DNA from: Synaphobranchus kaupii
Taxonomy: Eukaryota > Chordata > Actinopteri > Anguilliformes > Synaphobranchidae
Direction of reading: 5' to 3'
NCBI GenBank assembly: GCA_029718625.1
Contig: CM056380.1
Coordinates: 18,385,923-18,449,922 of the forward strand
Length of the DNA stretch: 64,000 nt
The notes below the pieces were generated by a model. It was not told the origin of the DNA, ran no database searches, and was given only the letters and a program-made list of their open reading frames with translations. This document shows, piece after piece, positions 34,828 to 44,241 of the stretch (position 1 is its first letter; each line of letters opens with the position of its first letter). The translations under genes were made by a program, and so were the position numbers.

Positions 34828-35460
34828 ATGAGCACCTTGTGCACAGAATGTGGGGGAGCCATGGATATGGCTGATGGTCACACCAGGTGCTGCCTGCGCC
34901 TTGGGTTAGGGCACCTGTAGGATGCATTCGCAGACCCCTGCCCATGCTGCGTGGGCATGTCTTTGGAAACCAAGCAAGCCAGATTGGCAGCGTCTATGTG
35001 TCATATGCCCCCCTCCGGCAGGACGCCACCCGTGGTAGGGGTTGCCCCTAAACGCAAGGGTGTTACCTCCGCCGATGGCCCTTCACCAAAAAAGTGCAAG
35101 GCTGGCAAGGGAAGTAACCTCTCCGCAGAAGTCACGCAGCTTCGCTCTGCATTTCAGCAGCTGACTGAGATGCTGGAAGACCGTACTAAAGTTGAAACTC
35201 GTCCCCCTGAGGGGCTTCCAGCGGAGGAGGATCCGAACATGGATCCGGACTGGGAGGGGTTTGATGCGCTTTCCACAGAGGCATCTAACACCCTATTTTC
35301 TCAGAATCAGTCCTGCACATTTGACCAATCTGAAAGGGGGTCGGTGGAAGGTTCGGGGTCCACTGGAGATTCAGCGGACTACTCGGCCTCTCTAGAAACG
35401 ATTCTCCGTTCGGCCTTAGCACGCATGAACTGCGATGTGCCTCAGGCTGCTACGAAGTAG
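34828..35460 (+). pseudogene. DIRS-like gag pseudogene
   Basis: From the ATG at 34828 the frame reads MSTLCTECGGAMDMADGHTR, then CCLRLGLGHL, a TAG stop at 34918-34920, and continues in the same frame through DPCPCCVGMS to a stop at 35458. The N-terminal C-x-x-C ... H-x-x-C-C ... H ... C-x-C-C arrangement is a double zinc-binding region seen in fish DIRS ORF1 proteins. The middle is basic (APKRKGV, SPKKCKAGKG), the C-terminal third acidic and serine-rich. Total 211 codons. With only one stop and no frameshift it is comparatively young. The gene product would package element RNA. Confidence 0.75.
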
Positions 35461-35599
35461 ACGTCTAGGTTTCACCGCCGTGCTCCCCAGGGGGGCGCTG
35501 TTTGCCATGCTGGCGTCTACCGATTTTCTGACATCGCAGTTCTATAATTTACTTCACAGGATAGTGACCTAAATTGTGAAGTTCATTTTTTTTTAAACA

Positions 35600-35896
35600 T
35601 ATTTAGCTAAATAAACAGGTGAACAAGTTCTTTCCATTTTTTAAAAAGAGGCAAAATCACGTTAGTTTGGGATGAATTGGACATGAAAGTCAAGGAGAAG
35701 CAAGCCACAAGTGCAGCACCTCTGTGTGAACATGTATAAAAAAATGGCGCGAATATGCTCAGCCGTTATTACTGCAAAAGGTGGCTATTTTCATGAATCA
35801 AAGATTTCAATTTGTTTAATAAAAGGAGTTTCTTTTTTTTAAATCTCTGATTGCTTGAAAATTGTGGGTGTACTAAAACCTTTGACTGGGAGTGTA
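35600..35896 (+). mobile_element. Tc1-like element 3' fragment
   Basis: The plus frame around 35663-35815 reads VWDELDMKVKEKQATSAAPL followed by MARICSAVITAKGGYFHESK, matching the C-terminal end of a Tc1 transposase (W-x-E-L-D and the final AVIxAKGG block). The terminus ACCTTTGACTGGGAGTGTA resembles a Tc1 terminal repeat. The rest of the transposase and the other terminus are missing. Confidence 0.8.
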
Positions 35897-35916
35897 TATT
35901 AAAGTATTTTTATTCT

Positions 35917-36165
35917 GCTGGGGGCGGAAGGGTATGTTTTCGGTGGTGTGGGTGAGTTTGTTTGTTTGTTTGTGGGCAGGATTACGTAAAAACTACCAGA
36001 CCAATTTGTGTCTAGTATAGTATGTATGTGTAGTATGGGCCAAGGATGAACCCATTACATTTTGGAGCGGATTTGATCAGTGGTTTTCGAAATAATAAAT
36101 ATATACGCGTTTACAATGTTTTGCAATGGGGGCGCCGCCATGTTTAGTGATTTTGACCACTAGGT
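35917..36165 (+). repeat. Second copy of the GTTT/GCAGGATTACG dispersed repeat
   Basis: Words GTTTGTTTGTTTGTTTGTGG, GCAGGATTACGTAAAAACTA, GGGCCAAGGATGAACCCATT and TTTTGGAGCGGATTTGATCA occur in order. This is a widespread animal repeat related to that at 26406-27320. No protein is encoded. Confidence 0.6.
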
Positions 36166-36168
36166 TAT

Positions 36169-36726
36169 TGCTGCGTTCCAGTGCACCTCGGAAATATCGT
36201 ATTTACGAGTTAAGAGCACTGGAACGACCCTTCAAAGTCGTAAATACGAGTGGGAAATTTGGATGATACCCGAGTTCCCGAGTTGTGATGTTGCGAGACA
36301 TTTCGGGACAGCAAAAATGGCGAAAAGTATGGAAACTGCTTCACCAATTGACGGTAAAAAACGATATTATTCTGTTGTAGCTGTCTTCTTTATTTAGTAG
36401 TTGCACATTTTCGTGTATACATCTATTAGCTGTAGCAAGCAAGCAAACGTTTTACTATGAAGCATGTCAGGCGAGTGTGTCTAACGGTGCTACAACTAAC
36501 GTTAGCTAGCTAGCGAACTTAGCTAATGTTAATGTGCCGCTGAAGCACAAAGCAGTTCTCGGCTTCTTGCTTTCTATAGCTAAACATTAACCACAAAAAC
36601 ACAAGTTTCTTTATCGCGTCCATGTTTATTGTTCTTTCCGACCAAGAGCACTGGAACGCACCAATGTCGTAATTACGACTTAACAACTGGGAAGTATGAG
36701 CTTCCGAGGTGCACTGGAACGCAGCA
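36169..36726. mobile_element. TIR element with perfect 24-bp ends
   Basis: Begins TGCTGCGTTCCAGTGCACCT and ends in its exact inverse AGGTGCACTGGAACGCAGCA; pairing extends to CGGAA/TTCCG. Flanked by TAT on both sides. Internal inverted words AAGAGCACTGGAACG recur at 36207 and 36644. A short frame MAKSMETASPIDGKK (36317) ends near a GGTAAAA splice-donor-like site, perhaps a remnant first exon of the autonomous parent. Confidence 0.85.
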
Positions 36727-36943
36727 TATGCCCCGGAGCATAAATAGTTTGCTCTTTCAGAAAAACTACATCTAGTCTGCTGGATACAAGAGGAACAGCT
36801 CTACGTTCGACATTCGAGGTACTTGGAAAATATAAGGTAATAACCATATTATTTCTGAAAATCGTAGTATTACGCTACATGTTCCCTTTCTCTGTGTTAT
36901 TGGTAGCCTAGCCGATTTGGGTAGTTGATGTAACTGACTATTC

Positions 36944-37069
36944 GGGGGAGTATTCCAGAAAGCGGGTTTAGTGAAAATTTTGAGTTTGCTAACCCTGAGA
37001 TTAATTCAATTCAATCTCAGGGTTAGCAAACTCAGAGATTCCAGTAAACCCGTTTTCTGACATACCCCC
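36944..37069. mobile_element. Short palindromic MITE
   Basis: Arms with AGAAAGCGGGTTTA and GAGTTTGCTAACCCTGAGAT on the left pair with ATCTCAGGGTTAGCAAACTC and TAAACCCGTTTTCT on the right; the loop is TAATTCAATTCA. G-rich/C-rich ends GGGGGAGTAT and CATACCCCCC close the structure. Confidence 0.8.
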
Positions 37070-37495
37070 CGATGTGATTGACCAGCGGAGTTCCGGTTAA
37101 CGGATAGGCTATAGAAGTTCTTTCACCTATCTAACTAGCATTCTATCTGCCTATTCAAGCCATCATCAATTAACTGATAAGCTTAAATAGGCTAGCTAGT
37201 CAGGCAACCTCGCTAGCTAGAAGTAGCGAACTTGGGTGTACTGGCTTAGGAAGGTGACCAAAATAGTAACGTTATTACAACGGCGTTAGCTTCTAGGCTA
37301 GCTAGCCACACACCTTGTAGGCTTGTTACGCTTGGTAACGTTAGCCTAACCAGTATTAAATAACTTGAAAATGTATTGTGAAAGTGAATCAGAACTCTCA
37401 TGGTTAACGTAGCCAATGTGGCTCCATTTTTTACCTTTCTGTTGTGTGCGCAGGTAGTTCCCTGCAGCACCAACAGAAAGAAAATAAATTTTCAA

Positions 37496-37645
37496 ATTTA
37501 CAAATGACTAAAAACACACAAAACATTTTCACTATAGAATATAAGAAACTCTACAAACATGATTCAATTCGTATTAAATCATGTTTGTAGAGTTTCTTAT
37601 ATTCTACAGTGAAAATGTTTTGTGTGTTTTTAGTCATTTGTAAAT
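37496..37645. repeat. 150-bp near-perfect hairpin
   Basis: Two 69-nt arms (37496-37564 and 37577-37645) are inverse copies with a single mismatch visible (ACTATAGAAT against ATTCTACAGT), around a 12-nt loop. The left arm starts ATTTACAAATGACTAAAAAC. The sequence is AT-rich and unlike known transposon ends. Confidence 0.93.
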
Positions 37646-37794
37646 CATGTTTATTGTTTATTAAAATTGTCAAAATGTATCTTCTATTGAGATTTTATTA
37701 TACTCTAGGCCTACTAAATGATCTCTGATAGCCTACAAAGAAGGACAAATGGATCAAACACCATGCAAGATTACTGCTGTCAGTCCTGTCATAT

Positions 37795-38034
37795 TTAAAG
37801 GATAAGTTCGCTATTTTGGACCTTGGACCCTATTTGCGGTCTGTCTTCCATGAACCTGACACATTGAGTCCATATTTTCGCTGATCGGTCCAGTATTGAG
37901 CTAGCTACAGATTTCCTGTAGGCTCTCACTGGGCTACAATACAAGTCAACGGGGCAATTCGAAATGTTATGGAATTTTATACGGGCAAACCGTAGCTATG
38001 GGTTGACAGTGAGTAGCCTACCCATTTCAGGCTT
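37795..38034 (+). mobile_element. TTAA-flanked element end, different family
   Basis: TTAA followed by AGGATAAGTTCGCTATTTTG at 37799 resembles, but is not the same as, the AGGGATAGTTCGGAATTTTG terminus at 53926. The opposite end was not found; the sequence runs into the composite family at about 38035. Confidence 0.5.
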
Positions 38035-38727
38035 GAACAACACAGGCTAGAGAACACAAGAGCAACGTGGAAGCTAGCAAAATATATATGAAAGAACAGG
38101 GATTATTCTTTTAAATAAATTGCACATTTAGCCTGTTGTTTAATTTTTGCTGTTGTATTCCAACTAAAATATATTCCAAATTTGTTTTAAAAATACCATA
38201 AAACGGCGCTTTGAACTAACAAGGCCTATTTCATTTTATGAATGTGATTAATTACACACTTATTTTATTTAAAACAATAGTGTTTGCTCCTTCATGTCTG
38301 CATTCAGACCAGTCTCTGCTCATGTTCAATGACTGTTTCCCATATTCCTAAACTAAAAATTGGTTAAGTTCTTCCAAATATCGTTCTATGTCTTTGGAAT
38401 TACAGTGTGAAAATTAAAATGGCAAATAATGAAAAACTTTGATTATCGTTATGATTCAAATGACCCTACAAACATTGGTTTTACGTACATTCATTACATG
38501 TGAGAGATTAGTGAATTCCTGTCCAATCAGCGACATCAAATTGGGTATTTTCGAGCTATCCAACTGGGTAGCGCGAGCTGTCCAACTGGGTGGCGCGGGG
38601 TGTCCAACTGGGCAGCGTGCGCTATCCAACTGGGCGGCGCGGGCTATTTAGCTGGGCGGCGTGCGCTATCCAACTGGATATGTGGTGTCTAGTTTGCTTC
38701 TGCTTTTGAACTGTTCGGCCTACCATA
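38035..38727 (-). mobile_element. Second copy of composite-element interior
   Basis: Reverse complement of roughly 19540-20115 (for example AACACAAGAGCAACG and the ATGTCTGCA, GAACATGAGCAGAGAC equivalents), with appended subrepeats and a GTGTCTAGTTTGCTTCTGCT end matching 22496. It stops exactly where the L2 element starts. Confidence 0.8.
38553..38684 (+). repeat. 22-bp tandem array, six units
   Basis: Six consecutive 22-bp units of the form GxGCTATCCAACTGGGYRGC, with exact periodicity and a few substitutions. The last unit reads into GGATATGTG. Confidence 0.93.
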
Positions 38728-39484
38728 CTCCACCCAGCTCCTCCTCGTCCAGACCATGGTGACCTCACGCCTGGACTACTGCAACTCCCTTCTCGCAAGC
38801 CTACCAGCCTGCGCCATTCTGCCCCTACAACTGGTTCAGAACGTAGCTGCTCGGTTTGTGTTCAACCACCCGAAGTTCTCGCATGTCACCCCCCCTGCTG
38901 AGGTCACTCCACGGGCTGCCGGTCGCGGCCAGGATCAGGTCCAAAGTTCTGACCCTGGCCTACACTGCAGCCAAACGGACAGGCCCCTCCAACCCACAGG
39001 ACTTTATCCAGCACTACGCTCCAGCTCGACCACTTCGCTCTGCTGCAGCGGGGCGACTCAACACTTCCTTCCCTCTGTGTCAACGGCTCTCGTTCACCCC
39101 GTCTGCTGAGCTTTTCCACCCGAGCTCCTCCCCATTCCTCTACGTTCTGCTCAAACACTGCCTGCTGTCTGTCGTAGTCTGAAGACACACCTGTTCAGAC
39201 TCCAGCTTGACTGACCAATCTAGGATCATTTTCATAGTACTTGTTTCCTGTTTTTTGCTTGTTTCCTGTTTAACTCTTGTTTGATTTTATAGCTTAGAAT
39301 GTATTTAACTGACTTACCTATAGCTTACTGTGTGTACTATATCCAATGTTCATTACTAGGGATAGCTGCTACGTTAAGAGAAGGATGTGCTTTGTTTGAT
39401 CTGTTTTGTAGTTGCTTCAATGACCTTCGGTATGCACTTATTGTACGTTGCTTTGGATAAAAGCATCTGCCAAATGAATATAAT
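38728..39484 (+). mobile_element. L2-clade LINE, 3' end
   Basis: Encodes the end of an L2-type reverse transcriptase: [40 protein letters not shown], then after a frameshift [20 protein letters not shown] and [20 protein letters not shown]. The 3' UTR ends TTGCTTTGGATAAAAGCATC, TGCCAAATGAATATAATG, the same stem-loop class as the SINE tails here. It is 5'-truncated at 38728 and frame-broken. Such elements are the probable source of mobilising enzyme for the UnaSINE1-like SINEs. Confidence 0.92.
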
Positions 39485-39660
39485 GTTATCTACCAATACC
39501 ACAAAGTTAATTTTACATTGTTATCTGCCAATACCACTAAGTTTATTTTACCCTGTTATCTGCCAATACCACTACATTTCTTTTACACTGTTATCTGCCA
39601 ATACCACTACATTTCTTTTACACTATTATTGGCTAATACAGATAACTTTGTTTTGAACTG
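39485..39660 (+). repeat. 35-bp tandem array after the L2 tail
   Basis: About 4.5 units beginning GTTATCTGCCAATACCACTA at 39485, 39520, 39555 and 39590, with exact 35-bp spacing. It starts directly at the LINE 3' terminus and shares ATCTGCCAA with it. Open frames across it are period effects. Confidence 0.9.
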
Positions 39661-41067
39661 TTATACTGGTACGGCTCAGATATTATCATACATACCAAAG
39701 AACATACAAAAGCATTCCCGATGTAATCAACATACTCCAAATATGTTTCACTTACAGGGTGCATTTAAATGCAATTAGAGCATTTAATTGGTTTTAAAAG
39801 TCGTGCTACACAGTAAGAATAAGGGGAGGAAAGAAAGAAAAGAGCAGGATGACGCATTATGTCGGCTTGTGTTCTATGGCGCCTTTTTAAAAGGTTTATT
39901 TCGAGAGATGGGACAGTGCTCAGACATCTCTTCCCCACTGTTAGCTCTTACGAGCAGGCCAGGGTGCACTGAGAGGTTTTTGTGGTGTTCCACGGAGAAG
40001 TGCACCGGAAAATGCCTCCAGTCCCGCCGTGGTGTGAATAGCCTTCCGCTAAGCCTTCAGCTGATCTATCCCCCCTCCTAAATACAGGAAACCATACAAT
40101 GGAGGGGGGGGGGGGCTGTGGTTATGTGCACTGAGTGATTTATCCTGAAGGCAGATGCCTGGATCACGGAACATTCCGGACCATATTGGCTTTGAAGTAG
40201 GTGGCAAAGCAAGTGCACAGGCCCCCATCTGCGCCCCAAACCCCCCACCCCTCCATGAACGACTCAATCGCTAATGTTACCATTTGCTAACGATGAGGGA
40301 AACACGGTGGAAGAGAGCAAGAGAGAGCGAGGCCGCGTGTTTCTGGAGCACCTGAGCCATCTGTTTCCAGCTTCCATCACGCCGATGAGCCCATAATTGC
40401 ACAGGAATGGAGCTGACTGAACTAATTAGCCGTGATCACTGAATCCTCCTCTGCCGCGGCTCTCAAGTGGCTATTTCAGCGGCTGGAAAAGTGTCTCGGT
40501 GCATAGCGAGGTCACCGCCCCACCCCCCCACGCCACAATTATCACAGGTACTGTAGCTCGTGGAGTACGCCCCCCCCACTCCCCCAGGTGCATCAGCCGT
40601 TTCTGGTAGGGGCGGGGGGGTCTCACAGTTCCAGCCAGGCGAAGCAGAATGGGCGTGCGATTGTTGACAGATTAAATCAGACGTCATTCCTGGAGGCCTA
40701 AACTCGGGGGAGAGCTCACGTCCACATATCCCCGTTGCTAACTAGCGTGAAGGCTACATGTCCATCAGGCAGCCTCTCAGGATCATCCTCTTCTGAACGC
40801 ACCGTGAAACGGGCGAAATGCACGGAAATAACAATGATCACTGCATGAAAAACTGAAATACACTGTACTCTCTATTTTCAAAGTGAATGGTGAGCGTAGA
40901 TGTGCTGAATGTTATAGTCTTTATTATTATTAAATTTTTTTAAAATATGTTACATTCAGCAAATCAAAAGTAATTAACATTATGACATTAAAACATAAAC
41001 AAAACATGGATTTGAACAGGGGGTTAGGGTTAGGGCTAATCCTAACCCAAACTTTAGCATACCACTA
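39661..41067. other. Noncoding, apparently low-copy
   Basis: No exon is recognised. A G homopolymer (40103-40114) and C runs near 40520-40580 are present. The segment 40330-40500, with CCCATAATTGCACAGGAATG and ACTAATTAGCCGTGATCACT, has the mixed composition of conserved noncoding DNA, but conservation cannot be judged here. Short TTAGGGTTAGGG at 41026 is not telomeric in scale. Confidence 0.4.
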
Positions 41068-41089
41068 TGTGTGTGTGTGTGTGTGTGTG
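41068..41089 (+). repeat. GT microsatellite
   Basis: Eleven GT dinucleotides. Confidence 0.95.
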
Positions 41090-41430
41090 GTACAGTGCAG
41101 GGAGTTAATTTGCGCTTCCTCATAATTTTGGAGTACCTGAGCTGACACAAGTACAAGGTCATCTGTCTGTCAAAGCAAATATGATCCAGACACTGACTAT
41201 CAATTAATCCATCTAATATTGGTCTGGTATGATATAGACGGTCAATCATACTTTTACATATTTTTCTTTTTATGACAGCTCTTTGATAATTGCAAGTTTG
41301 CTAGGAAAAGGAAATAAGACCAATATTACGTTCAAATAACATGCACTCATTCGAATATCCATTTATGCCAAAGATGCTGTGTTTTTCATAATAATCTATT
41401 GGTGGCGCATAAACCACCTTTTTTTTCTGA
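41090..41430 (-). repeat. Third locus of composite-element sequence
   Basis: Reverse complement of about 22675-23010 (shared: GCTTCCTxATAATTTTGGAG, TTTTTATGACAGCTCTTTGA). It confirms that this part of the 17.8-23.7 kb element is dispersed. Confidence 0.8.
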
Positions 41431-41689
41431 ACAAATTTCATCTAGCACATATCAGCACACAGAAAATTATTTTCCATGCACTAGGTAAGACAAGTAAAGC
41501 CCATTGAGATACTAGTATGCAATGGTCTACATTATGTATAATAAGATTACAATAAAACAATATTCCATAATCAGGATGGAAATGCTGGCAATGTTCTAGC
41601 TTCACAGCAAATTGGTGAATCAAACATAAAACATGACTGAGCCACCTATGCATGCTTACACTACAGTATGTGAAATGCACTCATTAGAG

Positions 41690-41925
41690 AATAGCAATGA
41701 GCATCGCAAATGATTAAGTGCGCATAGCAAGTTCTGTCGGGTAACTCTAGCAACAATGCATTTCATAGTCAACCATACTCAACCACTCACATGCACGCAC
41801 CTCTAATGGAGCGCCCTTTTTAAACCAAGAATCAGTTCTAATTGTGCTGCTCACCACTACACTGCCTCTTGTTTCCTTTGCGGCTTCTGTGCTAAAAATA
41901 ATTGGCTATCATGCTAGCCATGCTT
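41690..41925 (+). repeat. Dispersed repeat related to 46565-46790
   Basis: Shares GCATAGCAAGTTCTGTC, CTCTAATGGAGCGCCCTTTT and TAAACCAAGAATCAGT in order with the later copy. The GCCCTTTTTAAACC part looks TATA-like. An open frame beginning 41844 has no known domain. Confidence 0.75.
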
Positions 41926-42307
41926 GGCTTGGCCTGCTTACTTCTACACGTATGCTTTCGGGAACGTTTTTGCACGGTTGTTCTTGCCTGTGGGCTGTTG
42001 CATGTTCTGCGTGGCGTGACTGGCGTCGTATGCTTTCGTCAAGGTGGAGGTCTTCCATGGAGTTTAACGTTACTAGAAGCGGATCCCTATGTCGTGCAAA
42101 GCTAGTGACACCAAAATCAGCATGATTATCTAAAACATGCGGACCAGCCGTGTAACCCGGACTTTATTGTCCTCCTAGCTCAAGATGTTCTATTTGAAAT
42201 TGTCATGGTTTGTGACCTTTTTCCCTTGCGGTCGTTTTGGCTCCGTTCCTTCTTCTCGCGAAGAAGTCCCATCAACGTTGCACAGCTGTACATGGTTGCC
42301 GGTGAGC

Positions 42308-42315
42308 TATATAAG
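42308..42315 (+). promoter_or_regulatory. TATA box of LTR copy 2
   Basis: TATATAAG about 108 bp from the LTR start, aligned with the TATTTAAG of copy 1. Confidence 0.65.
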
Positions 42316-42814
42316 CCTTCCGTTTCCTTCATTCGGGGCTTCGATATTGATTGTTTGTTGTTTGTGCTGTGGTGTGCTGTTTGGCATTATTTGTGCTATT
42401 TTGTGTGCGGTTTATTTAGCCCTTTTAAAGTTTTAGCCAGTATGTTTGTTCTAGTGTTTTAAGGAGGCCGTTTTGCTCCATTGTGCTCTGTTGTGCTTTA
42501 TTGGAGTTTTGCGGGACTTGCCTTTGTGCTTTGAGCTGTCAGGTTTAATTCCTGTTTTGTGTGCTCATTTCAGTCTCCGCTTTCTGGTCTGTCCTTTGTA
42601 GTTTGCCTAGATCATTTGCCATTTGCTGTCTCTTTGTCCTCTCTGCTGTCTTCTCTGAAAGTAAGAGGAGTTTGTTTATTGAGAGACAGGGCGTTTTTTC
42701 ATACTGACTTTAGGGCTCTATTTATTCTTAGAGGCGGGGCTTGTATTTTCTATTGAGCTTGCGCTAGTCAGATAGCCGATAATTCCGGTGCAGCTGTCCT
42801 CTCGTCCCTGTGTG

Positions 42815-43042
42815 CCTTTATCCGTATATGGAGTTTGACGATTTTGTTCGGAACTTTAGTTCTGTTTCATCTGTCGATGCATGTCTTGTACCTTTATCCG
42901 TATATGGAGTTTGACGATTTTGTTCGGAACTGTAGTTCTGTTTCGTCTGTCGGTGCATGTCTTGTGTCTTTATCCGTATATGGAGTTTGACGATTTTGTT
43001 CGGAACTGTAGTTCTGTTTCGTCTGTCGGTGCATGTCTTCCT
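42815..43042 (+). repeat. Three tandem 76-bp units inside LTR copy 2
   Basis: Each unit begins near CTTTATCCGTATATGGAGTT and includes TTGTTCGGAACTGTAGTTCT and GTCGGTGCATGTCTT. Copy 1 has one equivalent unit (about 5290-5366), and a further single copy is at 43455-43525. Units 2 and 3 are nearly identical, so the expansion is recent. Confidence 0.92.
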
Positions 43043-43131
43043 GTGGGGAGGATTGGGCGATGTTGTGGACATGTTTGCGTGTGACTGCGAGCCTCCATAT
43101 AAGCCTTGGAACATTTATTATCGGTTCCTTC

Positions 43132-44058
43132 ACCTCGTTACATTTTCCCTTAATGAGAGGCTAGGGCGTTTATTTTCTATTTAAGCTAGTCATTCTGCTA
43201 GTAAAGTTATGGGACTGCGGTGCTCCGTCGGCTCTCCTGTAAAATGTTTCTCCCTCCTGGGAGATCGGGAGTTTACCCCTTTATGTTATGCATGTGACTG
43301 CGAGCTTATGAAACTAGCCACGGAACATTATCTCTGTTCCTTCGCCTTCTCGTTACATTCCTCTTTACCAAGAGGCAGGGCGTTTATTCTCTACTCGTGT
43401 TAGTCAGTTAGCCGATAATTCCGGTGCAGCTGTCCTTTCGTCCCTGTTTGCCTTTTATCCTTATATGGAGTTTGACGATTTTGTTCGGAACTGTAGTTCT
43501 GTTTCGTCTGTCGGTGCATGTCTTCCTGTGGGTAAGATTGGGCGATGTTGTGGACATGTTTGCGTTTGACTGCGAGTCTGAGAGTAGCCTTGGAACGTTA
43601 GATCTCCGTTCTTTTCGCCTCCTGGCATTCTAATTCGCATTAGTTTTCAGTGTTTGTTGGTTATATGTTTTATGTGTACCTTTTATGCTACCTGCCTATT
43701 CTTGCGTCTCATTACTGAGGCAGGGCGTTTATTATTGCTGGCCGTTTAATTACTTAGCACGTGGAAGCATGGGGTAGCAGTTTTTTGTTCCCCTTCGCCT
43801 TGTTTGGATTTCTTGCTGTGAAATCAGGCATTTGTGCTTCTACTCAATTGCGTGTTACAGTGTGCCGGTTCCTAGCTTCGGTACGTTGGTGTGTATTTGT
43901 GCCATTATGCTACTCGCCTGTTCTTATGCATCTCGTTTCCGGGACAGGGCGTTTGTTATTTCCGGCTCCTTTATTAGTTACTTAGCTCGTAGAAGTATGG
44001 GGTAGTAGTCCTTTGTTCCCTTTCGCCTTATTTGGGTTTCTTGTTGTGAAACCAGGCG
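43132..44058 (+). repeat. Series of stem-loop modules inside LTR copy 2
   Basis: Modules at 43132-43168, 43232-43270, 43343-43382, 43694-43727, 43795-43830, 43915-43951 and 44024-44058 repeat the CGCCT...GGGCG frame with internal stems such as TCTCCC/GGGAGA (43249-43264), CCTCT/AGAGG (43360-43375), GTCTC/GAGGC (43706-43721) and GGTTTC/GAAACC (44035-44053). Equivalent stems in copy 1 differ in sequence but still pair. GGAAC/GTTCC hairpins precede several. Confidence 0.7.
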
Positions 44059-44241
44059 TTTGTGCTTCTACTCATTGGTGTGTAACAGTGAGCCGGTCTG
44101 TAACTGTGGTGTGTGTGTGTTCCTTGTCTTGTCTCCTCCCTTATCTGCGGGGTTTCCCGCCTTAGTGGCCTTAGGGCTTAAAGAATCCCCTTGCTGCGTT
44201 TGGCTCCTCCTACCTCACACGTCACGCCCCATTACAGAAAT

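Larger units (their letters stand above)
33950..35520 (+). mobile_element. DIRS-like element, 5' part, copy B
   Basis: Contains a leader with CCTCCCTATAAAGGGAGGCA, recurrent GTGGTCGCACCCCAGT words (34692 and, related, 34608), and a gag-like ORF. A SINE (34241-34456) is inserted in the leader. Coding sequence stops at 35460; RT, RNase H and recombinase are absent, so the copy is 3'-truncated. The left limit is approximate. Confidence 0.7.
42201..44236 (+). mobile_element. Solo LTR, long-LTR family, copy 2 (2036 bp)
   Basis: Begins TGTCATGGTTTGTGACC and ends CACGCCCCATTACA, as in copy 1 at 3868. Flanked by a perfect 5-bp duplication GAAAT (42196-42200 and 44237-44241). The promoter-like GAGCTATATAAGCCTTCCGT, the hairpin modules and the 3' segment CGCCTTAGTGGCCTTAGGGC are shared with copy 1. 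It is longer partly because one 76-bp segment is tripled. No internal genes remain. The plus orientation follows from the TATA position. Confidence 0.9.

Noticed and set aside
41019..41047. Interstitial telomeric repeat (TTAGGG words)
   Set aside because: Only two or three units with an inverted partner CTAACCC; too short to claim.
42818..43133. Repeated minus-strand frames with RHAPTDETEL text
   Set aside because: Antisense translation of the 76-bp triplication in LTR copy 2.
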